In this document: one piece after another, positions 18,027 to 25,138 of the stretch | Position numbering within the stretch: position 1 is the first letter of the stretch | Layout of the letters: every line of letters starts with the position of its first letter | Source of the DNA: HKCCE3408 sp038530555 | GTDB taxonomy: Bacteria > Pseudomonadota > Alphaproteobacteria > Rhodobacterales > Rhodobacteraceae | Direction: 5' to 3' | DNA: 64,000 bases | NCBI GenBank assembly: GCA_038530555.1 | Contig: JBCBCN010000004.1 | Span: 269,318-333,317, forward strand | Notes under the pieces: model-generated | What the model was told of the DNA's origin: nothing | What the model saw: only the letters and a program-made list of their open reading frames with translations | The model's database searches: none | Translations under genes and position numbers: made by a program

Positions 18027-19292
18027 TCAGCTCGCGCTGGCCGATTCATCCTCAGATCGATCCGAATAGATCAGAAGCGGGCGCGCCTCGGTTTTGACCG
18101 CCTCTTCATTCACCACGACCTCGGCGACATTCTCGGTCCCCGGAAGATCGAACATCGTGTCGAGCAGGATGTCCTCGAGGATTGAGCGCAGGCCCCGCGC
18201 GCCGGTTTTGCGCTCGATCGCACGTTTTGCGATCGCGCCCAGCGCGTCATCGGTAAACTTCAGCTCCGTATCTTCCAGCTCAAAGAGGCGTTGATACTGT
18301 TTGACCAGAGCGTTCTTGGGCTGCGTCAGGATCGTGACCAGCGCGTCCTCGTCGAGGTCCTGCAGCGTCGCGATGACCGGCAGACGGCCGACGAATTCCG
18401 GGATCAGACCGAATTTCAACAGGTCTTCCGGCTCAAGCTCGCCGAACAGCTCCCCCACGCCGCGGGCATCGGGGTCTTTGACATCCGCGCCAAAGCCCAT
18501 GGCCGAGCCCTTGCCGCGCTGCGCGATGATCTTTTCCAGACCGGCAAAAGCGCCACCGCAGATAAAGAGGATATTGGTGGTGTCGACTTGCAAGAATTCC
18601 TGCTGCGGGTGCTTACGCCCGCCTTGGGGCGGCACCGAGGCGACCGTGCCCTCCATGATCTTCAAAAGGGCCTGCTGCACCCCCTCGCCCGAAACATCGC
18701 GGGTGATCGACGGGTTGTCGGACTTACGCGTGATCTTGTCGACCTCGTCGATATAGACGATGCCGCGCTGCGCCCGGTCCACATTGTACTCGCTGGCCTG
18801 CAGGAGCTTTAGGATGATGTTTTCGACATCTTCACCGACATATCCCGCCTCGGTCAGGGTCGTGGCATCGGCCATCGTAAACGGCACGTCGAGAATGCGC
18901 GCCAAGGTCTGGGCGAGCAGCGTCTTACCGCAGCCGGTCGGCCCGATCAGCATGATGTTGGACTTGGCCAGTTCGATATCGGATTTGCCCGCCTGGTTGA
19001 GGCGCTTGTAGTGGTTGTGCACCGCCACCGAGAGGACGCGCTTGGCATGGGCCTGACCGATCACATAATCGTCAAGCACATCGCAGATTTCCTTGGGCGT
19101 CGGCACGCCGTCGGAGGATTTCAGGCCAGCGCTCTTGGTCTCCTCGCGGATGATGTCCATGCACAGCTCAACGCATTCGTCGCAGATGAACACGGTTGGG
19201 CCCGCGATGAGCTTGCGCACCTCGTGCTGACTTTTGCCGCAAAACGAGCAATAAAGCGTGTTCTTGCTGTCGCTGCCTGACGAATTCGCCAT
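18027..19292 (-). CDS. clpX: ATP-dependent Clp protease ATP-binding subunit ClpX
   Basis: A 421-residue AAA+ unfoldase delivering proteins to ClpP. The N-terminal zinc-binding domain shows Cys15, Cys18, Cys37 and Cys40. Walker A GPTGCGKT is at 117-124, Walker B is IVYIDEVDKI, and the GYVGEDVE pore-loop region and sensor sequences follow. The ATG at 19292 begins the conserved zinc domain. clpP lies upstream on the same strand, 188 nt away, the usual clpP-clpX order. Length is typical. Confidence 0.98.
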   Translation of the reverse strand: MANSSGSDSKNTLYCSFCGKSQHEVRKLIAGPTVFICDECVELCMDIIREETKSAGLKSSDGVPTPKEICDVLDDYVIGQAHAKRVLSVAVHNHYKRLNQAGKSDIELAKSNIMLIGPTGCGKTLLAQTLARILDVPFTMADATTLTEAGYVGEDVENIILKLLQASEYNVDRAQRGIVYIDEVDKITRKSDNPSITRDVSGEGVQQALLKIMEGTVASVPPQGGRKHPQQEFLQVDTTNILFICGGAFAGLEKIIAQRGKGSAMGFGADVKDPDARGVGELFGELEPEDLLKFGLIPEFVGRLPVIATLQDLDEDALVTILTQPKNALVKQYQRLFELEDTELKFTDDALGAIAKRAIERKTGARGLRSILEDILLDTMFDLPGTENVAEVVVNEEAVKTEARPLLIYSDRSEDESASAS

Positions 19293-19459
19293 CTCAGTCA
19301 CCTCGGCCTTCTCTGTCAGGTCCTGCCCCTGCGGGACCGTGCGATTGGGCGGCCCGGAAATTGGACCAGATCGAGCCGGTTGAAACCCGACCACATTTGT
19401 CTTTGCAAAAGCCTAGACCAGCGGCCCGGGCGCCTCAATGTCAAAATGCGTGGGCCAAG

Positions 19460-19479
19460 CCCCGGCAGACAGGCCGGGG
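19460..19479 (-). terminator. hairpin after clpP
   Basis: CCCCGGC-agacag-GCCGGGG, a perfect 7-bp stem, lies immediately after the clpP stop. On the transcribed strand it is followed by CTTGG rather than a U-run, so it may attenuate transcription into clpX or protect the clpP mRNA end. Confidence 0.45.
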
Positions 19480-19480
19480 A

Positions 19481-20113
19481 TCAGCCATCCTCTTCGCCCG
19501 GAACGATCCGGTTTTCGACGATTTCATCAATCAAACCCCAGTCTTTGGCCTCGACCGGATCCATGAAGTTGTCACGCTCCAGCGCGTCGACCACCGTTTC
19601 GAGCTTCTGACCAGTGTGTTTCACATAGATCTCGTTGAGCCGCGTCTTGAGCTTTTGCGTCTCCTGAGCGTGGATCAGGATGTCAGTCGCCTGGCCCTGA
19701 TAGCCGCCCGAGGGCTGGTGGACCATGATCCGGCTATTGGGCAGCGAGAACCGCATCCCGTTCTCCCCCGCCGTCAGCAGCAGGGAGCCCATCGAGGCCG
19801 CCTGGCCAATAACCAGGGTCGAGACAGCGGGTTTGATGTATTGCATCGTGTCGTAGATCGACAGGCCACTGGTCACGACACCGCCGGGCGAGTTGATATA
19901 CATCGAGATTTCTTTGGACGGGTTTTCCGCCTCAAGGTGTAGCAGCTGGGCGACGATCAAGCTTGCCATCCCGTCATGCACGGGGCCGTTCACAAAGATG
20001 ATCCGCTCCTTGAGCAGGCGCGAAAAGATGTCGTAGGCGCGTTCTCCGCGGCTGGTCTGTTCGACCACCATCGGGACGAGCGTATTCATATAAATTTCGT
20101 TGGGATCCGTCAT
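19481..20113 (-). CDS. clpP: ATP-dependent Clp protease proteolytic subunit ClpP
   Basis: A 210-residue serine protease forming the tetradecameric chamber. The catalytic triad is readable as Ser107 (GQAASMGS), His132 (RIMVHQPSGG) and Asp181 (LERDNFM). The start at 20113 opens MTDPNEIYMNTLVPMVVEQ, matching the known alphaproteobacterial N-terminus with a short propeptide. The upstream in-frame extension has no family similarity. Confidence 0.98.
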   Translation of the reverse strand: MTDPNEIYMNTLVPMVVEQTSRGERAYDIFSRLLKERIIFVNGPVHDGMASLIVAQLLHLEAENPSKEISMYINSPGGVVTSGLSIYDTMQYIKPAVSTLVIGQAASMGSLLLTAGENGMRFSLPNSRIMVHQPSGGYQGQATDILIHAQETQKLKTRLNEIYVKHTGQKLETVVDALERDNFMDPVEAKDWGLIDEIVENRIVPGEEDG

Positions 20114-20454
20114 GCACCTGCCTCTGGGTCTGAGCGTCGACATCTGGCCTGAGCGGGTGGCGCCGATCGCGTGACCAAGATGGTAGTTGTCCACCCGGGG
20201 GGCTGCAAGGGCGCCCCCTTAAAAAGGCTGGCGAAAAGGCTCGTAAAGGGGCTTGCCAAAAGGGCTTGTCGATCCCTGACGCTATGCCCGGACATACTGG
20301 CCCCAAACATACTGGCCCCGAACAAACCGCCCACATCGCGCCCCGTCTCACGCAAACCGCGCCGCTCTGGCCTATATCGCACCATCGTGCTGCCCCCCGG
20401 CTTGAAACCCAACAGCGCCCCTCTAACCTCTTGCGCGTTAAGATCGGATTAAGG
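20114..20454. repeat. intergenic region with two short tandem-repeat tracts
   Basis: A 341-bp gap between divergent clpP and the photolyase-like gene. At about 20220-20270 a 12-13 bp unit of the AAAAGGCTTGC type recurs roughly four times. At 20293-20315 CATACTGGCCCC(A/G)AA occurs twice with a 15-bp period, related to the 16-bp tract at 9894-9966. An open frame extends through the region but is repeat-encoded and not supported as protein. The promoters of both flanking genes must lie here. Confidence 0.65.
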
Positions 20455-21687
20455 ATGCGCCAGATGTTTGAGCCCAATCGCACCGCCGCGCTCTCCCGTT
20501 TGAAGGGCTTCCTGCCCCAGGCAGGGCGCGATTACGCCTCCAAGCGCAACTTCGATCTGCCCGGCGAGGGCCACCCCCATGTCTCGAGCCTGTCGCCCTA
20601 TATTCGCCACCGCCTGATCACCGAGGAGGAGGTGTTGGGCGCCGTCCTGGCCCGCCACAGCCCGCAAGCGGCCGAGAAGTTCATCGCAGAGGTTTGCTGG
20701 CGCACCTATTGGAAGGGCTGGCTTGAGCTCAGATCCTCGATCTGGGGCGATTACGTCGCCGGTCGCGACCGCGCGCGCCAGGATTATGCGGGCGACAAAG
20801 CGCTGGCCCGGGCTGAGGATGGTCGCTCTGGCGTCGAGGCGCTCGATGCCTGGACCGCAGAGCTGCTCGAGACCGGGTATCTGCACAACCATGCCCGCAT
20901 GTGGTACGCCTCGATCTGGATTTTCACCCTCGGCCTGCCCTGGCAGCTGGGTGCCGATCTGTTCCTGCGCAATCTGATCGACGGCGATCCCGCGTCCAAC
21001 ACGCTGGGCTGGCGCTGGGTGGCGGGGCTGCATACGCGGGGCAAGCACTACCTCGCGCGGCCCGACAATATCGCGAAATACACCTCTGGCCGGTTCCGCC
21101 CAAAAGATCTCAACACCAAGGCCGGGCCATTGAAAGGCGCCGACCTGCCCAAGCCAGGCAGCCCGCCGCGCCAAGACTATATCGACCCAAGCCTGCCCAC
21201 CGCGTTCCTGTTGACCGAGGAAGACCTCTCACCGGGCTACCTCCTGGCCCAGTTCGCCGGCGACAGCTTGGGCCACGCCGCGCTTCTGGCCGATGACGCG
21301 CGCAGCGATGCGGAGGTCGCGGGGCACGTGACCACCTTCACCGAGGGCGCCATCGCTGACGCCAGCGCCCGCTGGGCCGACAAGCTTGGCCCGGCAGGCC
21401 CGGTCAGCCGCGATCCGGTCGCGCTGGCGCGTTGGGCTGAAGCCTCGGGTGCCAGCCAGATCGTCGCGCCCTACACGCCGACAGGGCCGGCGAAAACCAG
21501 ATTAAAAACGCTTCGTAAGCTTCTGCCTGAGAAAGATATTCAGCTTATCATACCGATCAGGGATTGGGACCGGATCGGCTATCCCCGGGCGACCCACGGC
21601 TTTTTCCGGTTCAAGGATGTGATCCCCGATCTGCTGGACCTGACGCGGCCGGATGGCACGGGCGATCTATTCGCCCGCGCATCCTGA
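20455..21687 (+). CDS. cryptochrome/photolyase FAD-binding-domain protein with C-terminal alpha/beta domain
   Basis: A 410-residue protein that starts directly with the helical FAD-binding domain of photolyases (VSSLSPYIRHRLITEEEV, WRTYWKGWLE, NHARMWYASIWIFTLGLPW, SNTLGWRWVAGLHTRGK) and has no N-terminal antenna domain. After residue about 275 comes an alpha/beta segment ending in LLPEKDIQLIIPIRDWDRI and GFFRFKDVIPDLL, which resembles the second half of the usual N-terminal photolyase domain. The order therefore looks permuted. Function may be light sensing or repair; not certain. ATG 20455 or 20464 are both possible. Confidence 0.8.
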   Translation: MRQMFEPNRTAALSRLKGFLPQAGRDYASKRNFDLPGEGHPHVSSLSPYIRHRLITEEEVLGAVLARHSPQAAEKFIAEVCWRTYWKGWLELRSSIWGDYVAGRDRARQDYAGDKALARAEDGRSGVEALDAWTAELLETGYLHNHARMWYASIWIFTLGLPWQLGADLFLRNLIDGDPASNTLGWRWVAGLHTRGKHYLARPDNIAKYTSGRFRPKDLNTKAGPLKGADLPKPGSPPRQDYIDPSLPTAFLLTEEDLSPGYLLAQFAGDSLGHAALLADDARSDAEVAGHVTTFTEGAIADASARWADKLGPAGPVSRDPVALARWAEASGASQIVAPYTPTGPAKTRLKTLRKLLPEKDIQLIIPIRDWDRIGYPRATHGFFRFKDVIPDLLDLTRPDGTGDLFARAS

Positions 21688-21692
21688 GCCCC

Positions 21693-21714
21693 CGCGCGTC
21701 CCGACGCGCGTCTT
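21693..21714 (+). terminator. terminator-like hairpin between convergent genes
   Basis: CGCGCGTC-cc-GACGCGCG followed by TCTT, 6 nt after the photolyase-like stop and before the znuA stop. The loop would open to TCCCGA with a 6-bp GC stem. It may serve the rightward gene. Confidence 0.5.
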
Positions 21715-21725
21715 AAATCAACGTC

Positions 21726-22862
21726 TCACCCGCACTCGGCCAGGGTCTCTGCAATCGCGCCTAGCACCGTGGGATAAAGCGCCGGACCCGGCTCAAGGCC
21801 TGCACCCAACGGATCGACCTGCTTGACCTGCACCGGCAGGCCGTCGGTCAGCGAGGCCACGATCCCGGGATCGAACTGCGGCTCGGTCAGAACGCAGACG
21901 CCCTCACTGCCCGCGATCAGCTCCTGCAGCTCAAGCATTTGACCCGCCGAGGGAAGCTCCCCGTCATGCAGGGCGATCGTGTCGAGCGCCGCATAATCGA
22001 ACCGCGCCTCGAAATAGGCGAAAGCGTCGTGGAACAGCACGAAGGACGGGTCGAGCCCTTCAAATTGGCCCTCGATCTCCACAGCCAGCGCCAAAATCTC
22101 ATCCGCCGTGGCCTGCGCATTGGCTTGATAAGTCGCCGCATTTTCTGGGTCGGCCTCGGACAAATGCTCCGCAATGGCACCGAGCCAGGCGATGGCATTG
22201 AGCGGGTCGAGCCAGAGATGCTGATCCATACCGCGCAGGCTGTCGGCGGAGGCATCCATCATGTCGTCGTCATGGCCGTGATCATCGTGGGCATGATCGT
22301 CGTGATCGTCGTGCTCTTCACCCTCGGCATGCTCCTCATGGTCGTGATCGTCGTGATCCTCGCCCTCGGCATGCTCCTCATGGTCGTGATCGTCGTGATC
22401 CTCGCCCTCCGCATGCTCCTCATGATCGTCGTGGTCCGCATGATCATCGTGATCGTCGTGATCGTCGTGATCGTCGTGATCGTCGTGGCCGTGATCATGG
22501 TCATGGCCCTCGGCCGCTTCAAGCAGCGTCACACCTTCCACGAGGCCCAGATTGATCACTTCAGCATCGGGCGCCAAGCTGTCGAGCTGACCGGCAAGAC
22601 CCGGCATCAACAGTCCGGTTTGCAGAACGATTTCAGAATCTTGCAGCGCTTGCGCCTGGGACGGACGCAGCGAAAAGCCATGCGGGCTGATCTCGGCGGG
22701 CAACAACAGCTGGGGCGCGCCGACCCCCTCCATGACCGCCGCGGCCAACGAATGCACCGGGGCGATATCGGCCACCACGCGGGGCACATCGGCCATCGCC
22801 ATCGGCGCCGTGAAGGCCACCAAACCGGTGCTGAGCAGAAGACGTGTCGAGTGTTTGCGCAT
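21726..22862 (-). CDS. znuA: zinc ABC transporter substrate-binding protein ZnuA with expanded His/Asp loop
   Basis: A 378-residue periplasmic zinc-binding protein. A Sec signal peptide covers residues 1-24. Conserved zinc-site histidines are visible in DIAPVHSL, ISPHGFSL, MDQHLWLDP and FVLFHDAF. The charged loop that in ZnuA proteins is often a short His-rich stretch is expanded here to about residues 120-200, composed almost only of His, Asp, Glu, Gly and Ala, including a 14-residue unit repeated three times. It diverges from zur across a 72-nt gap that holds a Zur-type palindrome, so it should be expressed under zinc limitation. Confidence 0.96.
   Translation of the reverse strand: MRKHSTRLLLSTGLVAFTAPMAMADVPRVVADIAPVHSLAAAVMEGVGAPQLLLPAEISPHGFSLRPSQAQALQDSEIVLQTGLLMPGLAGQLDSLAPDAEVINLGLVEGVTLLEAAEGHDHDHGHDDHDDHDDHDDHDDHADHDDHEEHAEGEDHDDHDHEEHAEGEDHDDHDHEEHAEGEEHDDHDDHAHDDHGHDDDMMDASADSLRGMDQHLWLDPLNAIAWLGAIAEHLSEADPENAATYQANAQATADEILALAVEIEGQFEGLDPSFVLFHDAFAYFEARFDYAALDTIALHDGELPSAGQMLELQELIAGSEGVCVLTEPQFDPGIVASLTDGLPVQVKQVDPLGAGLEPGPALYPTVLGAIAETLAECG
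22316..22430. repeat. 42-bp in-frame tandem repeat inside znuA
   Basis: Copies start near 22331, 22373 and 22415 with an exact 42-bp period, encoding the 14-residue unit HDDHDHEEHAEGED on the minus strand. The copies are nearly identical at DNA level, implying recent expansion. Flanking GATCGTCGT triplets at 22430-22490 form a shorter 9-bp periodic tract. Confidence 0.85.
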
Positions 22863-22898
22863 GGACTTTCCCCGGGTATTGTGATCGAACGGGTATGC

Positions 22899-22918
22899 GT
22901 TATCTGATATAATATAAC
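22899..22918. promoter_or_regulatory. Zur-box-like palindrome in the znuA-zur gap
   Basis: GTTATCTGATATAATATAAC matches its own reverse complement at 8 of 10 half-site positions. It sits in the 72-nt divergent gap between znuA and zur, the place where alphaproteobacterial Zur operators are found, and would let Zur repress both directions when zinc is plentiful. Confidence 0.8.
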
Positions 22919-22934
22919 ACCTCAAGAGGACACG

Positions 22935-23411
22935 ATGCCGAACGAGGGCTTCCATCGCCATGATCACAGCACCTGCGTCGAAACGGCGCTGGCATCGGCC
23001 GAGGCGCGCTGTGCCGAGGAGCGGCTGCGCCTGACACCTGTGCGGCGTCGCATCCTGGAAATCCTGTTGGAAGAACACCGCGCGCTCGGCGCCTACGATA
23101 TCCTCGACCGGCTGCGGGCCGAGGGGATGGCGGCGCAGCCCCCCGTCGCCTATCGCGCGCTCGAATTTCTAGTTGGCAACGGCTTCGCCCACCGCATCGA
23201 GCGGCGCAGCGCCTATATCGCCTGCACTGAGCAGGATCCCGATCACGCGCCGATGTTCCTGATCTGCCGCAGTTGTGACAGCATCGCCGAAAGCTCGATC
23301 AAACGCACCGATCTGGCGCGTGAAGCCAAGCATGCGGGCTTTGTGATCGAGCATCAGGTGCTCGAGGCCGAAGGTCTGTGCCCCGCTTGCACCGACACCG
23401 CGGCGCCTTGA
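22935..23411 (+). CDS. zur: Fur-family zinc-responsive repressor Zur
   Basis: A 158-residue Fur-family protein. The winged helix is visible (RLRLTPVRRRILEILLEE, YRALEFLVGNGFAHRIERR), followed by the metal-binding domain with CRSC and CPAC structural zinc pairs. The N-terminal HRHDHSTC stretch is typical of Zur rather than Fur. Its place between znuA and znuCB strongly supports Zur. An AGAGGA ribosome site precedes the start. znuC begins 31 nt after its stop, indicating a zur-znuC-znuB operon. Confidence 0.93.
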   Translation: MPNEGFHRHDHSTCVETALASAEARCAEERLRLTPVRRRILEILLEEHRALGAYDILDRLRAEGMAAQPPVAYRALEFLVGNGFAHRIERRSAYIACTEQDPDHAPMFLICRSCDSIAESSIKRTDLAREAKHAGFVIEHQVLEAEGLCPACTDTAAP

Positions 23412-23442
23412 ACCAGGCGCCAACCGCGATGCCCCAGCCGCA

Positions 23443-24216
23443 ATGAAAGACGGGACCTCACAGCCGGAGGCAATACGGGAAGATACGGCACTCATCCGCT
23501 GCTCCGATGTGACGTTCGGCTATGGCGGTCCGCCCGTGCTGCGCGATATCAGTTTCGCCATTTCCCGCGGTGAAATCGTCACAATCGTGGGGCCCAACGG
23601 TTCGGGAAAGACAAGCTTTCTCAAAGGTCTGATCGGCGCTCTTAAACCATTAACAGGCCGGATCACTCAGCGCTCGGGGCTTAGGTTGGGCTATGTGCCG
23701 CAGCGCCTGCATGTCGATGCCAGCCTGCCGATGACCGTCGCCCGTTTCCTAAACCTACCCCGCCGTCAGGCCCGCACCCGTGTGACAGAGGCGCTTGAGC
23801 GCGCCGGCGCAGTCGGACTGGGCACGCGCCAAATCACGGCACTGTCTGGCGGTCAGATGCAGCGGGTCCTGCTGGCTCGCGCCCTGCTTGATGCGCCTGA
23901 TCTCCTGCTCCTCGATGAGCCGACCCAGAGCCTCGATCAACCGGGTGCGGCCGCCTTTTATCGCCAGATCGAGGAGGTGCGGGCCGATCTCGGCTGTGCC
24001 GTTCTGATGGTCAGCCACGATTTGCACGTCGTGATGAGCGCGTCGGACCGTGTCATTTGTCTCAACGGTCATATCTGCTGTGAGGGACAGCCCGAGATGG
24101 TCGCAGCCGCGCCGGAATACCGCGCGCTCTTTGGGGAGGGCACGCATGGCACTCTGGCGCTCTATCGCCATCACCATGATCATGATCATGATCATGATCC
24201 CGCGGCGAGCGCCTGA
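23443..24216 (+). CDS. znuC: zinc ABC transporter ATP-binding protein ZnuC
   Basis: A 257-residue ABC ATPase. Walker A is GPNGSGKT, the signature is LSGGQMQRV, Walker B is LLLLDEPTQ, and the H-loop His is in MVSHDLH. The C-terminus ends in HHHDHDHDHD, a His/Asp tail common in ZnuC. It stands between zur and znuB and energises zinc import with ZnuA and ZnuB. Confidence 0.96.
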   Translation: MKDGTSQPEAIREDTALIRCSDVTFGYGGPPVLRDISFAISRGEIVTIVGPNGSGKTSFLKGLIGALKPLTGRITQRSGLRLGYVPQRLHVDASLPMTVARFLNLPRRQARTRVTEALERAGAVGLGTRQITALSGGQMQRVLLARALLDAPDLLLLDEPTQSLDQPGAAAFYRQIEEVRADLGCAVLMVSHDLHVVMSASDRVICLNGHICCEGQPEMVAAAPEYRALFGEGTHGTLALYRHHHDHDHDHDPAASA

Positions 24217-24231
24217 TGCCGGATAGCCCCG

Positions 24232-25023
24232 ATGCTCGATGATTTTCTGGGCCGCGCCGCCCTTGCCGGTCTCGCCGTCGCCCTGGCCTGCGCCCCCCTC
24301 GGCAGCTTTGTCGTCTGGCGCCGCATGGCCTTTTTCGGCGACGCGACCGCCCATGCCGCCCTACTTGGCGTGGCCCTTGGCCTCGCACTCGCCATGCCGA
24401 TCTTTCTGGGCGTGACCGTGGTCGCGCTGGCCATGGCGCTTCTGGTGCAACGCCTCGCCGATCAGCGCTTTGGCGTGGATCTGGCGCTTGGCGTTCTGTC
24501 CCACTCCGCCCTGGCCTTCGGTCTCATCGCCTTTAGCCTGACAACCGGGCCGCGCATCGACCCAGAGCTCTACCTATTCGGCGACATCCTCGCCGTCAGC
24601 CGTGCCGATCTGGGCCTGATCTGGGGCGGCGCGGCGGCGGTCGTGGCCCTTCTGGCCTGGCGCTGGCAAGCGCTTTTGACGGTGACCCTGCACCCCGATC
24701 TGGCCAAGGCCGCGGGCCTCTCGCCCCGGCGGGAGGAGTTGGTCCTGACGCTCTGCTTGGCCCTTGTCGTGGCCGTGGCGATCCAGGTGGTGGGCGCGCT
24801 TTTGATCACCTCGATGCTGCTTATCCCCGCCGCCGCCGCCCGCACCCTGGTCTCAGGGCCCGAGGCGATGGTCCTTTGGGCCGCATTGCTTGGGGCGGCC
24901 TCGGTCGGCCTCGGGCTCGGCGCGTCGGTCTATGCCGATTTCCCGACCGGACCGGCCATCGTGACATCGGCCGCGCTGATCTTCGTGCTGAGCCGCATCA
25001 TTGGTCAATTGCGGCCGGGTTGA
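24232..25023 (+). CDS. znuB: zinc ABC transporter permease ZnuB
   Basis: A 263-residue ABC-3 family permease with about seven to eight membrane segments. Family segments LGSFVVWRRMAFFGDATAHAALLGVAL and VVGALLITSMLLIPAAAARTL are clear. It starts 15 nt after znuC and completes the transporter. Length is typical for ZnuB. Confidence 0.95.
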   Translation: MLDDFLGRAALAGLAVALACAPLGSFVVWRRMAFFGDATAHAALLGVALGLALAMPIFLGVTVVALAMALLVQRLADQRFGVDLALGVLSHSALAFGLIAFSLTTGPRIDPELYLFGDILAVSRADLGLIWGGAAAVVALLAWRWQALLTVTLHPDLAKAAGLSPRREELVLTLCLALVVAVAIQVVGALLITSMLLIPAAAARTLVSGPEAMVLWAALLGAASVGLGLGASVYADFPTGPAIVTSAALIFVLSRIIGQLRPG

Positions 25024-25138
25024 ACCACGGCGCATGCGCGCCGGGGTTAGCACCTCTCGCCTCCTGCGGACCAGGCGGCTATAGACGTCGCAAAGCTACG
25101 GGGCAAAGCTACGGAGCAAAGCTCAGGGAGGGTGCCGC

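Noticed and set aside
22255..22510. Tandem repeats that could suggest a CRISPR array
   Set aside because: Repeats are in-frame, adjacent without spacers and encode the ZnuA loop.
21939..22907. 322-codon plus-strand frame with long Val/Ile runs that looks like membrane helices
   Set aside because: It is the complement of the ZnuA His/Asp repeat codons; znuA itself has a signal peptide and zinc ligands.
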